Below are positions 1 to 5,916 of a DNA stretch of 6,253 bases, in pieces. The stretch covers positions 1 through 6,253 of the forward strand of contig JAHBAO020000209.1 of NCBI GenBank assembly GCA_018500065.2. Reading direction: 5' to 3'. The first letter of the stretch is position 1. Each line of letters starts with the position of its first letter. The translations under genes were made by a program, and so were the position numbers. The notes under the pieces are model-generated. The model saw nothing but the letters and a program-made list of their open reading frames with translations, made no database searches and was not told where the DNA came from. Origin of the DNA: Octadecabacter sp. GTDB lineage: Bacteria; Pseudomonadota; Alphaproteobacteria; Rhodobacterales; Rhodobacteraceae.

Positions 1-515
1 AGCCCGCCCAAACTGGCCAGATGCGGCGTGATAAACTGCGTATCAAACAGTGCAAAACCACCAAAATTCAACCTGTCTACCAAGTAGGCGAGGGCAACCT
101 TGGACGCATCTTTGCGGATGCTAAACATGCTTTCGCCAAAAAACGCGCCGCCAAGGGTGATGCCGAAAACACCGCCCACAAGCGCCTCATCGTCCCAAAC
201 CTCAATAGACCGCGCCATACGCGCAAGGTGAAGCTGCCCGTAGAGCGTTGCCAACATATCGTTGATCCATGTCTCATCACGGGCCGCGCAGCCTGTAACA
301 ACGCCATTGAAATCAACATCATAGGTGATTTTGTATCGTCCCGAACGGATCGTTTTCGCAAGCGAACGCGAGATGTGGAACTCATCTAGTGGCAGTATCC
401 CACGCTGGCGCGGGTCAACCCAGAACAAGTCCTCGTCGCCGCGGTTCTCGGCCATCGGAAATATGCCGCCCGCGTAGGCGGACAGCAACATTTCCGGTGG
501 GAGGGGCGACGTCAT
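1..515 (-). CDS. aat: Leucyl/phenylalanyl-tRNA-protein transferase, C-terminus cut off by window edge
   Basis: Cytoplasmic aminoacyl-transferase that moves Leu or Phe from tRNA onto proteins with N-terminal Arg or Lys, marking them for ClpS/ClpAP in the bacterial N-end rule. I translated 171 codons from the ATG at 515, and the frame is still open at the left edge. The family is usually somewhat over 200 residues, so roughly the last fifth is missing. Visible family motifs are YAGGIFPM (about residues 14-21), FWVDPRQRGILPL (31-43), GGVFGITLGGAFFGESMFS (114-132), ASKVAL (137-142) and FDTQFITPHLASLG (157-170). Glu128, Asp158 and Gln160 line up with the E. coli catalytic-site residues Glu156, Asp186 and Gln188 at a constant offset of 28. 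The start lies 5 bp after the accC stop with only a weak, distant GAAGAG upstream, which suggests translational coupling to accC. Identification is firm. Confidence 0.95.
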   Translation of the reverse strand, partial: MTSPLPPEMLLSAYAGGIFPMAENRGDEDLFWVDPRQRGILPLDEFHISRSLAKTIRSGRYKITYDVDFNGVVTGCAARDETWINDMLATLYGQLHLARMARSIEVWDDEALVGGVFGITLGGAFFGESMFSIRKDASKVALAYLVDRLNFGGFALFDTQFITPHLASLGG

Positions 516-520
516 CGCGG

Positions 521-1873
521 CTACTGCAGGTTCTCTTCAAGCCAATGTTCAAGCCAGTGGATGTTGTAATCCCCTGTTAACACTGCATCTTCTTGCAAAA
601 GCGCATGGAACAGTGGCACCGTTGTGTCGACACCATCCACGATCAGTTCTCCCAAGGCGCGGGCAAGTCGTGCCAAGGCTTCTGGGCGATCACGGCCATG
701 CACAATCAGTTTCCCGATCAAGCTGTCGTAATATGGCGGGATCGAATAGCCGTCATAAAGCGCTGAATCCATTCGGACGCCAAGGCCACCTGGTGCGTGG
801 AACTGCGTGATCTTGCCCGGGCAAGGCGAGAAGTTCGGCAGTTTCTCGGCGTTGATGCGCACCTCAATCGCGTGGCCGCGAATTTTCAGGTCTTCTTGGG
901 TGAACGACATGGGTTCGCCAGCCGCCACAAGGATCTGTTCACGCACGAGATCTTGGTCAAAAATTGCTTCCGTAACAGGGTGCTCGACCTGCAAGCGGGT
1001 GTTCATTTCGATGAAATAGAATTCGCCGTTTTCATACAGGAATTCGATCGTACCCGCACCGATGTAGTTGATGTTGGCACAGGCATCCGCACAAATCTTA
1101 CCGATTTTCGCACGCTCTTCTGGGGTGATTGACGGCCCGGGGGCCTCCTCAAACACCTTCTGGTGGCGGCGCTGCAGGGAACAATCGCGCTCCCCCAAAT
1201 GCACAGCCTTACCTTTACCATCGCCAAACACCTGAATTTCGATGTGGCGCGGTGTGGTCAGGTATTTTTCAATATAGACGTCGGGATTGCCAAAGTTCGA
1301 CTTTCCCTCAGCGCGTGCGGTTTGAAACGCAGATTTCATTTCGTCTGCGGAATTGGCGACTTTCATGCCCTTACCGCCGCCACCAGCCGTGGCTTTGATG
1401 ATGACAGGGTAGCCGAATTCTTCGCCGATTTTTAGCGCGTCCTCAACGGTATCAACACCGCCTTCAGACCCGGGCACGCAGGGCACGCCAAGCGCTTTCA
1501 TCGTGTCTTTGGCCGTAATTTTGTCGCCCATAGTGCGGATGTGTTCGGCTGTTGGGCCGATGAATGTCAGATCGTGGTCTTCGACGATCTGAACAAATTG
1601 GGCGTTCTCGGACAAAAAACCATAGCCTGGGTGAATCGCTTGCGCACCCGTGATTTCACACGCGGAAATCAAAGCCGGAAAGCTGAGATAGCTTTGCGGG
1701 GATGGGGCAGGGCCGATGCACACAGACTCATCCGCCATACGCACATGCATTGCATCTGCGTCAGCAGTGGAATGAACCGCAACGGACTTGATGCCCATTT
1801 CACGACACGCGCGGATTACGCGCAGGGCGATTTCACCACGGTTCGCGATGAGGATTTTATCAAACATGGCCAT
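521..1873 (-). CDS. accC: Acetyl-CoA carboxylase, biotin carboxylase subunit
   Basis: ATP-grasp enzyme that carboxylates the biotin carried by AccB, using ATP and bicarbonate. This is the first half-reaction of acetyl-CoA carboxylase and so the entry to fatty-acid synthesis. The protein has 450 residues, the normal AccC length. Domains in order are the N-terminal biotin carboxylase domain starting FDKILIANRGEIALRVIRACRE (4-25), the ATP-grasp domain with glycine-rich loop GGGGKGM (164-170), and the C-terminal biotin carboxylase domain. Expected active-site residues are present: Lys118, Lys160, His210, Lys239 (in RRHQKV), Glu289, Asn291, Arg293, Gln295, Glu297 (EMNTRLQVEHPVTE) and Arg339. Two ATGs lie 6 bp apart at 1873 and 1867. 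AAGGA ends 4 nt before the first, so 1873 is preferred. The gap to accB is 15 bp. Length excludes a pyruvate or propionyl-CoA carboxylase fusion. Confidence 0.98.
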   Translation of the reverse strand: MAMFDKILIANRGEIALRVIRACREMGIKSVAVHSTADADAMHVRMADESVCIGPAPSPQSYLSFPALISACEITGAQAIHPGYGFLSENAQFVQIVEDHDLTFIGPTAEHIRTMGDKITAKDTMKALGVPCVPGSEGGVDTVEDALKIGEEFGYPVIIKATAGGGGKGMKVANSADEMKSAFQTARAEGKSNFGNPDVYIEKYLTTPRHIEIQVFGDGKGKAVHLGERDCSLQRRHQKVFEEAPGPSITPEERAKIGKICADACANINYIGAGTIEFLYENGEFYFIEMNTRLQVEHPVTEAIFDQDLVREQILVAAGEPMSFTQEDLKIRGHAIEVRINAEKLPNFSPCPGKITQFHAPGGLGVRMDSALYDGYSIPPYYDSLIGKLIVHGRDRPEALARLARALGELIVDGVDTTVPLFHALLQEDAVLTGDYNIHWLEHWLEENLQ

Positions 1874-1888
1874 GATTTCCTTCTGGCC

Positions 1889-2389
1889 CTATTCGACGAT
1901 CATCAACGGAGCGCCAAATTCAACAGGCGCACCATCTTCGACCAACAAACGTTTTACCGTGCCGGATTTTGGCGCAGGAATGTGGTTCATGGTTTTCATC
2001 GCTTCGATGATCAACAGCGTGTCACCCTCAGAAACCTTATCACCGACCTTAACAAAGGCAGGGGCATCCGGTTCAGGAGACATGTAAACAGTCCCGACCA
2101 TTGGTGAGGTTACAGCGCCGGGCAGGCTGGCAGGGTCTGCGCTTGCCTCAGCAGTGGGCGCGGCGGCAGCCGGCGCAGCGGTGGCAACGGGTGCGGCTGC
2201 AGGGGCAGCAGCGGCGGCCACTTGTGTCACGACCTGTGCAGGTTGTTGGCGGCTGACGCGGACATTCAGCGCATCGTTTTCGCCGTATTCGCGTTTGACC
2301 TGAAGTTCTGTCAGGTCGTTTTCGCGCAGCAATTCTGCTAATGCTTGGATAAAGCTGACATCTGAGTCGTGAGGCGTCTTTTTGGTCAT
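1889..2389 (-). CDS. accB: Acetyl-CoA carboxylase, biotin carboxyl carrier protein
   Basis: Carrier subunit of acetyl-CoA carboxylase. Its biotinylated lysine shuttles the carboxyl group from AccC to the carboxyltransferase AccA/AccD, which is not in this window. From the chosen ATG at 2389 it has 166 residues: an N-terminal segment (1-50, DSDVSFIQALAELLRENDLTEL), an Ala/Pro-rich flexible linker (about 50-90), and a biotinyl domain (about 91-166). The biotinylation site is EAMKTMN with Lys132 as the modified residue. PMVGTVYMSPEPDAPAFVKVG (97-117) and APKSGTVKRLLVEDGAPVEFG (139-159) are the two hairpin halves of the domain, and the insertion typical of AccB is visible as SPEPDAP. The frame extends upstream to 2455, but that extension has no family similarity and no ribosome site, whereas GAGGG lies 4 nt before 2389. 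It is likely co-transcribed with accC and aat. Confidence 0.97.
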   Translation of the reverse strand: MTKKTPHDSDVSFIQALAELLRENDLTELQVKREYGENDALNVRVSRQQPAQVVTQVAAAAAPAAAPVATAAPAAAAPTAEASADPASLPGAVTSPMVGTVYMSPEPDAPAFVKVGDKVSEGDTLLIIEAMKTMNHIPAPKSGTVKRLLVEDGAPVEFGAPLMIVE

Positions 2390-2398
2390 TTTTCCCTC
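2390..2398 (-). promoter_or_regulatory. Ribosome binding site deciding the accB start
   Basis: On the minus strand GAGGG lies at 2398-2394, followed by four A residues and then the ATG at 2389. It supports the 166-residue AccB over the longer open frame that begins at 2455. The first residue after the start, MTKKTPHDSDVSFI, also matches the usual AccB beginning. Confidence 0.75.
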
Positions 2399-2423
2399 GG
2401 CTGTTGCCTGTCGTTGGACGCGA

Positions 2424-2444
2424 TTTGCACAGGTTTCGTGCAAA
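2424..2444. repeat. Inverted repeat TTTGCAC-N7-GTGCAAA in the accB leader
   Basis: A perfect 7-bp inverted repeat: TTTGCAC at 2424-2430, spacer AGGTTTC, GTGCAAA at 2438-2444. It ends 35 bp upstream of the accB ATG. It is followed by no T-run on either strand, so it does not look like a terminator. A dimeric repressor or activator site, or a leader hairpin acting on accB, are both possible. The TTTGCA/TGCAAA half-sites recall the TTTGCAAA boxes reported for ScfR/RamB-type short-chain acyl-CoA regulators in Rhodobacter, but here the spacing differs by 1 bp and the inner bases do not match. The function is inferred. Confidence 0.45.
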
Positions 2445-2524
2445 CGCTTCATCATCCCTACACCAAGGTTGCGAGGGTGGGAAGCGGGCGGTGCTTGGAA
2501 AATGACCTTAGGGAATTTGACGCC

Positions 2525-2863
2525 TTATTCGCTTGTTGTATCTGGAGCGGGCTCTTGCTGTGGTGCGTCGAATTTTTCGGGCAACATGCTAATCCCGTAT
2601 GGTTTCAATGTACGTTGTACTGCAGAAACGCCAGTGTCGTGATGCTTTTGCGCCACGTCGCCGTCTGATAGGGATGCTTTGCTTACCAAACCCGTTTGCG
2701 ACGGGCTGGCAGGAATAGTCAGTGGGACCTCAGGCGTGGGGTCAATGGCTATCGCCTTGGCGTCCGCGGGTGCGCGTCCGTCGGCTTGGGCGGGCGGCGG
2801 CGCTGATTGTGGTGTTGTGTGCGCAGCCGCTTGGCCTGCACCTATTGCGTTTTGAAGTTCCAT
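2525..2863 (-). CDS. Unrecognised 112-residue Ala/Pro/Gln-rich protein
   Basis: I do not recognise this protein. Reasons to think it is real: AGGAG sits 6 nt before the ATG at 2863, the frame starts soon after the acs terminator, and it fills most of the space before accB on the same strand. A GTG directly before the ATG (2866-2864) could also initiate, but the spacing favours the ATG. Residues 1-60 are low in complexity and rich in Ala, Pro and Gln (QSAPPPAQADGRAPADAKA). Residues 64-100 look more structured (SLSDGDVAQKHHDTGVSAVQRTLKPYGISMLPEKFDAP). The last 12 residues are acidic and Pro-rich. There is no signal peptide, membrane segment, Cys or known catalytic motif. It is 135 bp upstream of accB with no visible terminator between, so it may share the accB transcript. 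It is probably a small cytoplasmic protein, largely disordered at its N-terminus. Confidence 0.65.
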   Translation of the reverse strand: MELQNAIGAGQAAAHTTPQSAPPPAQADGRAPADAKAIAIDPTPEVPLTIPASPSQTGLVSKASLSDGDVAQKHHDTGVSAVQRTLKPYGISMLPEKFDAPQQEPAPDTTSE

Positions 2864-2869
2864 CACAAG

Positions 2870-2874
2870 CTCCT
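2870..2874 (-). promoter_or_regulatory. Ribosome binding site of the small unrecognised gene
   Basis: AGGAG on the minus strand, 6 nt before the ATG at 2863. This is among the best-placed ribosome sites in the window and the main sequence evidence that the small frame is translated. Confidence 0.7.
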
Positions 2875-2962
2875 GTTGCTAGAACGGAGCCCCCACCAAG
2901 TGCATTTAGACACCAAAGTTCTTAAGAAAAGGTTGAATTGAGCGGGCAAAGGCGATCAGTAC

Positions 2963-2994
2963 AAAAAATGCCGCGCTGCCAGAACAGCGCGGCA
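2963..2994 (-). terminator. Rho-independent terminator of acs
   Basis: On the minus strand, TGCCGCGCTG (2994-2985) and CAGCGCGGCA (2978-2969) form a perfect 10-bp GC-rich stem with a 6-nt loop (TTCTGG), followed directly by six T residues. It begins 24 bp after the acs stop codon. The plus strand also has a T-rich stretch after the stem, interrupted by other bases, but no plus-strand gene ends here. It separates acs from the accB group. Confidence 0.93.
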
Positions 2995-3018
2995 CCTTTG
3001 TTTTTACCTGACTGCGTC

Positions 3019-4965
3019 TCAGCTGCGGTTCATGCGGTTTTCGATCAAATCATCAACCACGGATGGGTCGGCAAGGGTCGACGTATCACCCAAGGCGCCA
3101 AAATCGTCTTCAGCGATTTTGCGCAGGATACGGCGCATGATCTTACCAGAGCGTGTTTTCGGCAGGCCCGGTGCCCACTGAATAAGGTCTGGCTTTGCGA
3201 TTGGGCCGATCTCAGCGCGGACCCATTTTTCAAGCTCCTTGCGCAACTCGTCGGTTGGCGTTTGGTTGTTCATCAAAGTGACGTAGGCGTAGATACCTTG
3301 GCCTTTGATGTCATGGGGGTAGCCCACCACGGCGGCCTCAGCGACGGCAACATGCGCCACCAATGCAGATTCGACTTCGGCGGTGCCCATGCGGTGACCA
3401 GAGACGTTAATCACGTCATCCACACGGCCTGTGACCCAGTAGTCGCCATCCTCATCACGCTTACAGCCGTCACCAGAGAAATAGTAACCCGCGTAATCGC
3501 CAAAGTAAGTTTTCTCGAACCGCTCGTGGTCGCCATAAACGGTACGCATCTGGCCCGGCCAGCTGTCGCCGATACACAAGACGCCTTCAACGTCATTGCC
3601 GTGGATTTCTTCCCCTGATTGCGGGTCCAAAACCACAGGTTTTACACCAAAGAACGGTGTCTGTGCCGCACCTGGTTTCAGGGTCGTTGCACCGGGGAGG
3701 GGGGTCAGCATGTGACCACCTGTTTCAGTTTGCCAGAACGTATCGACGATCGGGCATTTGCCCTTGCCGACAACGTCAAAGTACCAGTTCCAGGCTTCAG
3801 GATTGATCGGTTCACCCACGGATGCGAGCAGTTTTAGGTCCGACAGATCGTGCTTTTCGACCCATTCGTTGCCAGCACCCATCAAAGCGCGAATAGCTGT
3901 TGGCGCGGTGTAGAATTGGTTGACCTTGTGCTTGGCGCAGACTTCCCAGAAACGACCCGCGTCAGGGTAGGTTGGCACGCCTTCAAACATGATCGTGGTC
4001 GCGCCGTTGGCCAATGGGCCATACACGATGTAGCTGTGGCCCGTGACCCAGCCCACGTCAGCTGTACACCAGAACACATCACCATCATGATAATCGAACG
4101 TGTATTGATGGGTCATAGACGCATAAACAAGGTAGCCGCCCGTGGAGTGCACAACACCCTTCGGCTGACCTGTTGAACCAGACGTATAAAGGATGAACAG
4201 CGGGTCTTCGGCGTTCATTTCCTCTGGTTTTTGGTAATCATCGGCCTCAAGCAGCATGTCGTTGTAGCTGACATCGCGGTCGGTCCATGTGGTCTGCTCA
4301 CCGGTGCGTTTTACCACGAGGCATTTGACGCTTTCCTTGCAGTGTAGCAATGCGGCATCCGCGTTTGATTTCAACGGAGTAGAGCGGCCGCCGCGTGGGG
4401 CGTAGTCTGCCGTAATCACCACTTTGGCGTCAGATCCGTTGATCCGTGCACCAAGTGCGTCTGCCGAGAAGCCAGCGAAAACGATGGAATGGATCGCGCC
4501 GATACGGGCACAGGCCAGCATCGCGTAGGCGGCTTCTGGGATCATCGGGAGGTAAAGGACAACGCGGTCGCCTTTGGAAACACCCAATGATTGCAGAATG
4601 TTGGCCATTTTGCACACGTGAACTTGCAGTTCAGAATATGTGATGTGCAGCGAGTCTGTTGTGTTCGGATCGTCCGGTTCCCAGATGATCGCCGTTTGAT
4701 CACCGCGCGTTTCAACGTGACGGTCCACGCAGTTGGCGGATACGTTTAACGTGCCGTCCTCAAACCATTTAATGTCAACATTGCCAGGCTTAAAAGAGGT
4801 GTTTTTCACTTTTGTATAAGGCTTGATCCAGTCGATGCGCTTGCCGTGCTCTCCCCAGAATGTATCCGGATCATTGATGCTCTGCTCATACATCGGGCCG
4901 TAGTTTTCGGCCGTGATGTGGGCGCTGGCAATGGTCTTGGCGGAAGGGGGGTAAGTCTTTGGCAT
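3019..4965 (-). CDS. acs: Acetyl-CoA synthetase (acetate-CoA ligase, AMP-forming)
   Basis: Cytoplasmic enzyme that activates acetate with ATP to acetyl-AMP and then forms acetyl-CoA. It is the high-affinity route for acetate use. From the ATG at 4965 it has 648 residues, against about 650 for bacterial Acs. Core motifs of the adenylate-forming family are in order: YTSGSTGQPKG (260-270), TADVGWVTGHSYIVYGPL (301-318), DTFWQTETGG (408-417), YYFSGDG (494-500), GRVDDVINVSGHR (513-525) and LPKTRSGKIMRR (601-612). Trp411 lies where a tryptophan restricts the acyl pocket to acetate in true Acs, which argues against propionyl-CoA synthetase. Lys608 corresponds to Salmonella Lys609, the residue acetylated by Pat-type enzymes and deacetylated by CobB, so post-translational control is likely. 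The frame is open to 5184, but that extension would run into livF and has no ribosome site. GAGGG lies 8 nt before 4965. It is a monocistronic unit ending at the terminator at 2963-2994. Confidence 0.98.
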   Translation of the reverse strand: MPKTYPPSAKTIASAHITAENYGPMYEQSINDPDTFWGEHGKRIDWIKPYTKVKNTSFKPGNVDIKWFEDGTLNVSANCVDRHVETRGDQTAIIWEPDDPNTTDSLHITYSELQVHVCKMANILQSLGVSKGDRVVLYLPMIPEAAYAMLACARIGAIHSIVFAGFSADALGARINGSDAKVVITADYAPRGGRSTPLKSNADAALLHCKESVKCLVVKRTGEQTTWTDRDVSYNDMLLEADDYQKPEEMNAEDPLFILYTSGSTGQPKGVVHSTGGYLVYASMTHQYTFDYHDGDVFWCTADVGWVTGHSYIVYGPLANGATTIMFEGVPTYPDAGRFWEVCAKHKVNQFYTAPTAIRALMGAGNEWVEKHDLSDLKLLASVGEPINPEAWNWYFDVVGKGKCPIVDTFWQTETGGHMLTPLPGATTLKPGAAQTPFFGVKPVVLDPQSGEEIHGNDVEGVLCIGDSWPGQMRTVYGDHERFEKTYFGDYAGYYFSGDGCKRDEDGDYWVTGRVDDVINVSGHRMGTAEVESALVAHVAVAEAAVVGYPHDIKGQGIYAYVTLMNNQTPTDELRKELEKWVRAEIGPIAKPDLIQWAPGLPKTRSGKIMRRILRKIAEDDFGALGDTSTLADPSVVDDLIENRMNRS

Positions 4966-4973
4966 GGGAGCAT

Positions 4974-4978
4974 CCCTC
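4974..4978 (-). promoter_or_regulatory. Ribosome binding site deciding the acs start
   Basis: GAGGG on the minus strand, 8 nt before the ATG at 4965. It fixes the start at MPKTYPPSAK, the expected Acs beginning, rather than at codons 73 positions upstream. An out-of-frame ATG (GGATGC) overlaps the end of this site. Confidence 0.75.
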
Positions 4979-5000
4979 GTTTGGAATTGGAATCGTTTGG
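4977..5000. repeat. Paired octamer in the acs leader
   Basis: TCGTTTGG occurs at 4977-4984 and again at 4993-5000 (CCAAACGA-N8-CCAAACGA read along acs). Between and over them lies a tandem TTGGAA (4981-4986, 4987-4992). The nearer copy overlaps the acs ribosome site. It could be a regulator site or a target within the mRNA leader. No function is shown by the sequence alone. Confidence 0.4.
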
Positions 5001-5016
5001 GGCGGTGTGCATCGCG

Positions 5017-5060
5017 TACACAGTGCATACACAACCTGTACACATCCTGTATGTACATCC
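5017..5060. repeat. Phased 11-bp direct repeats upstream of acs
   Basis: TACACA occurs at 5017, 5028 and 5039, exactly 11 bp apart. The full units are TACACAGTGCA, TACACAACCTG and TACACATCCTG, followed by a diverged fourth unit TATGTACATCC (5050-5060). Units two and three match at 10 of 11 positions. The array ends 51 bp before the acs ATG and lies between the livF terminator and acs, where the acs promoter should be. Tandem direct repeats with an 11-bp period are the layout bound by OmpR/PhoB-family response regulators, so an activator array for acs is a reasonable guess. I cannot place a convincing -35/-10 pair. Confidence 0.55.
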
Positions 5061-5063
5061 GCC

Positions 5064-5090
5064 AAGAAAAGCGGGGCCGCAAAGCCCCGC
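5064..5090 (-). terminator. Rho-independent terminator after livF
   Basis: On the minus strand GCGGGGC (5090-5084), loop TTTGCG, GCCCCGC (5077-5071) form a perfect 7-bp GC stem followed by TTTTCTT. It lies 8 bp after the livF stop and ends the transporter transcript before the acs control region. Confidence 0.85.
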
Positions 5091-5098
5091 CAAATTGA

Positions 5099-5872
5099 TC
5101 AGATCGCGAGGTACTTTGAGCGCAAGGCCTCGTCTTCGAGAACCTCAGTCGCGGAACCATCATAAACGACTTTACCGATATCAAGGATCACGGCGCGGTC
5201 TGCGAGTTTCAGCGCAGCAACGGCGTTTTGCTCAACGATGATGGTCGTGATGCCTTGGTCGCGGATCAGTTGCAGCGTCTTGGCGATTTCCTGTACGATA
5301 ACCGGCGCGAGGCCTTCATAAGGTTCATCCAACAGCAGGATTTTGATGTCGCGGCAAAGGGCGCGCGCGATGGCCAGCATCTGCTGCTCACCACCAGAAA
5401 GCGTGACACCTTCTTGGCTGCGACGTTCCTTAAGACGCGGGAACAATTCATACACGCGCTCAATTGACCAGCCGTGGGGGGGGGCGATCTGTGCAAGCTT
5501 GAGGTTTTCTTCAACCGTCAGGCCAGGAATGATCGAGCGATCTTCCGGTACAAGCTGGATGCCTGCCTGTGACGCCTGCCATGCCTTCATTTCGTGCACC
5601 GGCTTGTGATCAAGCCAGATTTCGCCGTGGTTCAGTTGCGGGTCATCCATGCGGGCGAGGGCGCGCAGGGTGGATGTTTTACCAGCACCGTTCCGTCCCA
5701 GAAGCGCGAGGATTTCACCTTCGTGGATGTCAAAGCTAACGCCTTGTACGATGTAACTTTCGCCGTAGTAGGCTTCCATGTTCCAGACAGAAAGGAACTT
5801 GGACGATGTGGCCGCCATGTTGCGGTTCTTGTTAAAAGTACCTTCGGCTTCAAGATGTTCAACGTGTGTCAT
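5099..5872 (-). CDS. livF: Branched-chain amino acid-type ABC transporter ATPase (LivF)
   Basis: One of the paired cytoplasmic ATPases that power uptake by a HAAT-family transporter with LivH/LivM permeases and a periplasmic LivK-type binding protein. It has 257 residues. Motifs: Walker A GRNGAGKT (59-66), Q-loop Gln106 in IQLVPEDR, ABC signature LSGGEQQ (158-164), Walker B ILLLDEP (178-184), and EQN (214-216) where other ABC ATPases have the switch His, which is normal for LivF. The N-terminus is about 20 residues longer than E. coli LivF. AAGGA lies 7 nt before the ATG at 5872, while the alternative ATG at 5818 has no ribosome site, so the longer form is chosen. It follows livG by 44 bp in one operon. 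The true substrate cannot be read from the ATPase: branched-chain amino acids, amides, urea or other small acids all use this family. Confidence 0.93.
   Translation of the reverse strand: MTHVEHLEAEGTFNKNRNMAATSSKFLSVWNMEAYYGESYIVQGVSFDIHEGEILALLGRNGAGKTSTLRALARMDDPQLNHGEIWLDHKPVHEMKAWQASQAGIQLVPEDRSIIPGLTVEENLKLAQIAPPHGWSIERVYELFPRLKERRSQEGVTLSGGEQQMLAIARALCRDIKILLLDEPYEGLAPVIVQEIAKTLQLIRDQGITTIIVEQNAVAALKLADRAVILDIGKVVYDGSATEVLEDEALRSKYLAI
5476..5484. repeat. Nine-G homopolymer tract inside livF
   Basis: Nine consecutive G on the plus strand (C on the livF sense strand) encode the Ala-Pro-Pro of QIAPPHGW, residues 129-134. The frame is intact at this length. A change of one base would end LivF before its signature and Walker B motifs. 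Confidence 0.9.
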
Positions 5873-5890
5873 GTGACTTTCCTTATCAGA

Positions 5891-5912
5891 TCAGAATTTC
5901 AAAGAATTCTGA
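5891..5912. repeat. Inverted repeat between livG and livF
   Basis: TCAGAATT (5891-5898) and AATTCTGA (5905-5912) form a perfect 8-bp, AT-rich stem with a 6-nt loop. It starts 4 bp after the livG stop and no T-run follows, so it is not a good terminator. It may act as an intercistronic hairpin affecting mRNA stability or the livG:livF ratio. It lies just upstream of the livF ribosome site (5880-5884). Confidence 0.55.
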
Positions 5913-5916
5913 GGCC

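Noticed and set aside
1982..2008. AccB biotin site with Thr (EAMKTMN) instead of the E. coli Met as a functional anomaly
   Set aside because: The lysine and flanking Met residues are intact, and Thr at this position is common in alphaproteobacterial AccB proteins to my knowledge.
1541..2107. A 188-codon open frame on the plus strand opposite accC and accB
   Set aside because: It is the antisense shadow of two certain genes, spans their junction, shows no recognisable domain, and its length follows from GC-biased codon use on the other strand.
2390..2455. A longer AccB beginning at 2455
   Set aside because: The extra residues show no resemblance to AccB proteins and the segment contains the inverted repeat; GAGGG supports the ATG at 2389.
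2919..2928. The 10-bp palindrome TTCTTAAGAA upstream of the small gene
   Set aside because: It is short and AT-rich, so chance is a fair explanation, and I could not place promoter elements around it.
2938..3618. A 226-codon open frame on the plus strand opposite the end of acs
   Set aside because: It runs through the acs terminator hairpin and is antisense to conserved Acs motifs; no domain or ribosome site supports it.
5006..5060. Short repeats near acs as a CRISPR array or plasmid-type iterons
   Set aside because: Units are 11 bp with no spacers, only three to four copies, and there is no cas, rep or partition gene nearby; a promoter-proximal regulator site fits better.
4966..5184. An N-terminal extension of acs by 73 codons
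   Set aside because: It would translate the repeat array and the livF terminator and overlap the end of livF; family length and the ribosome site both support the ATG at 4965.
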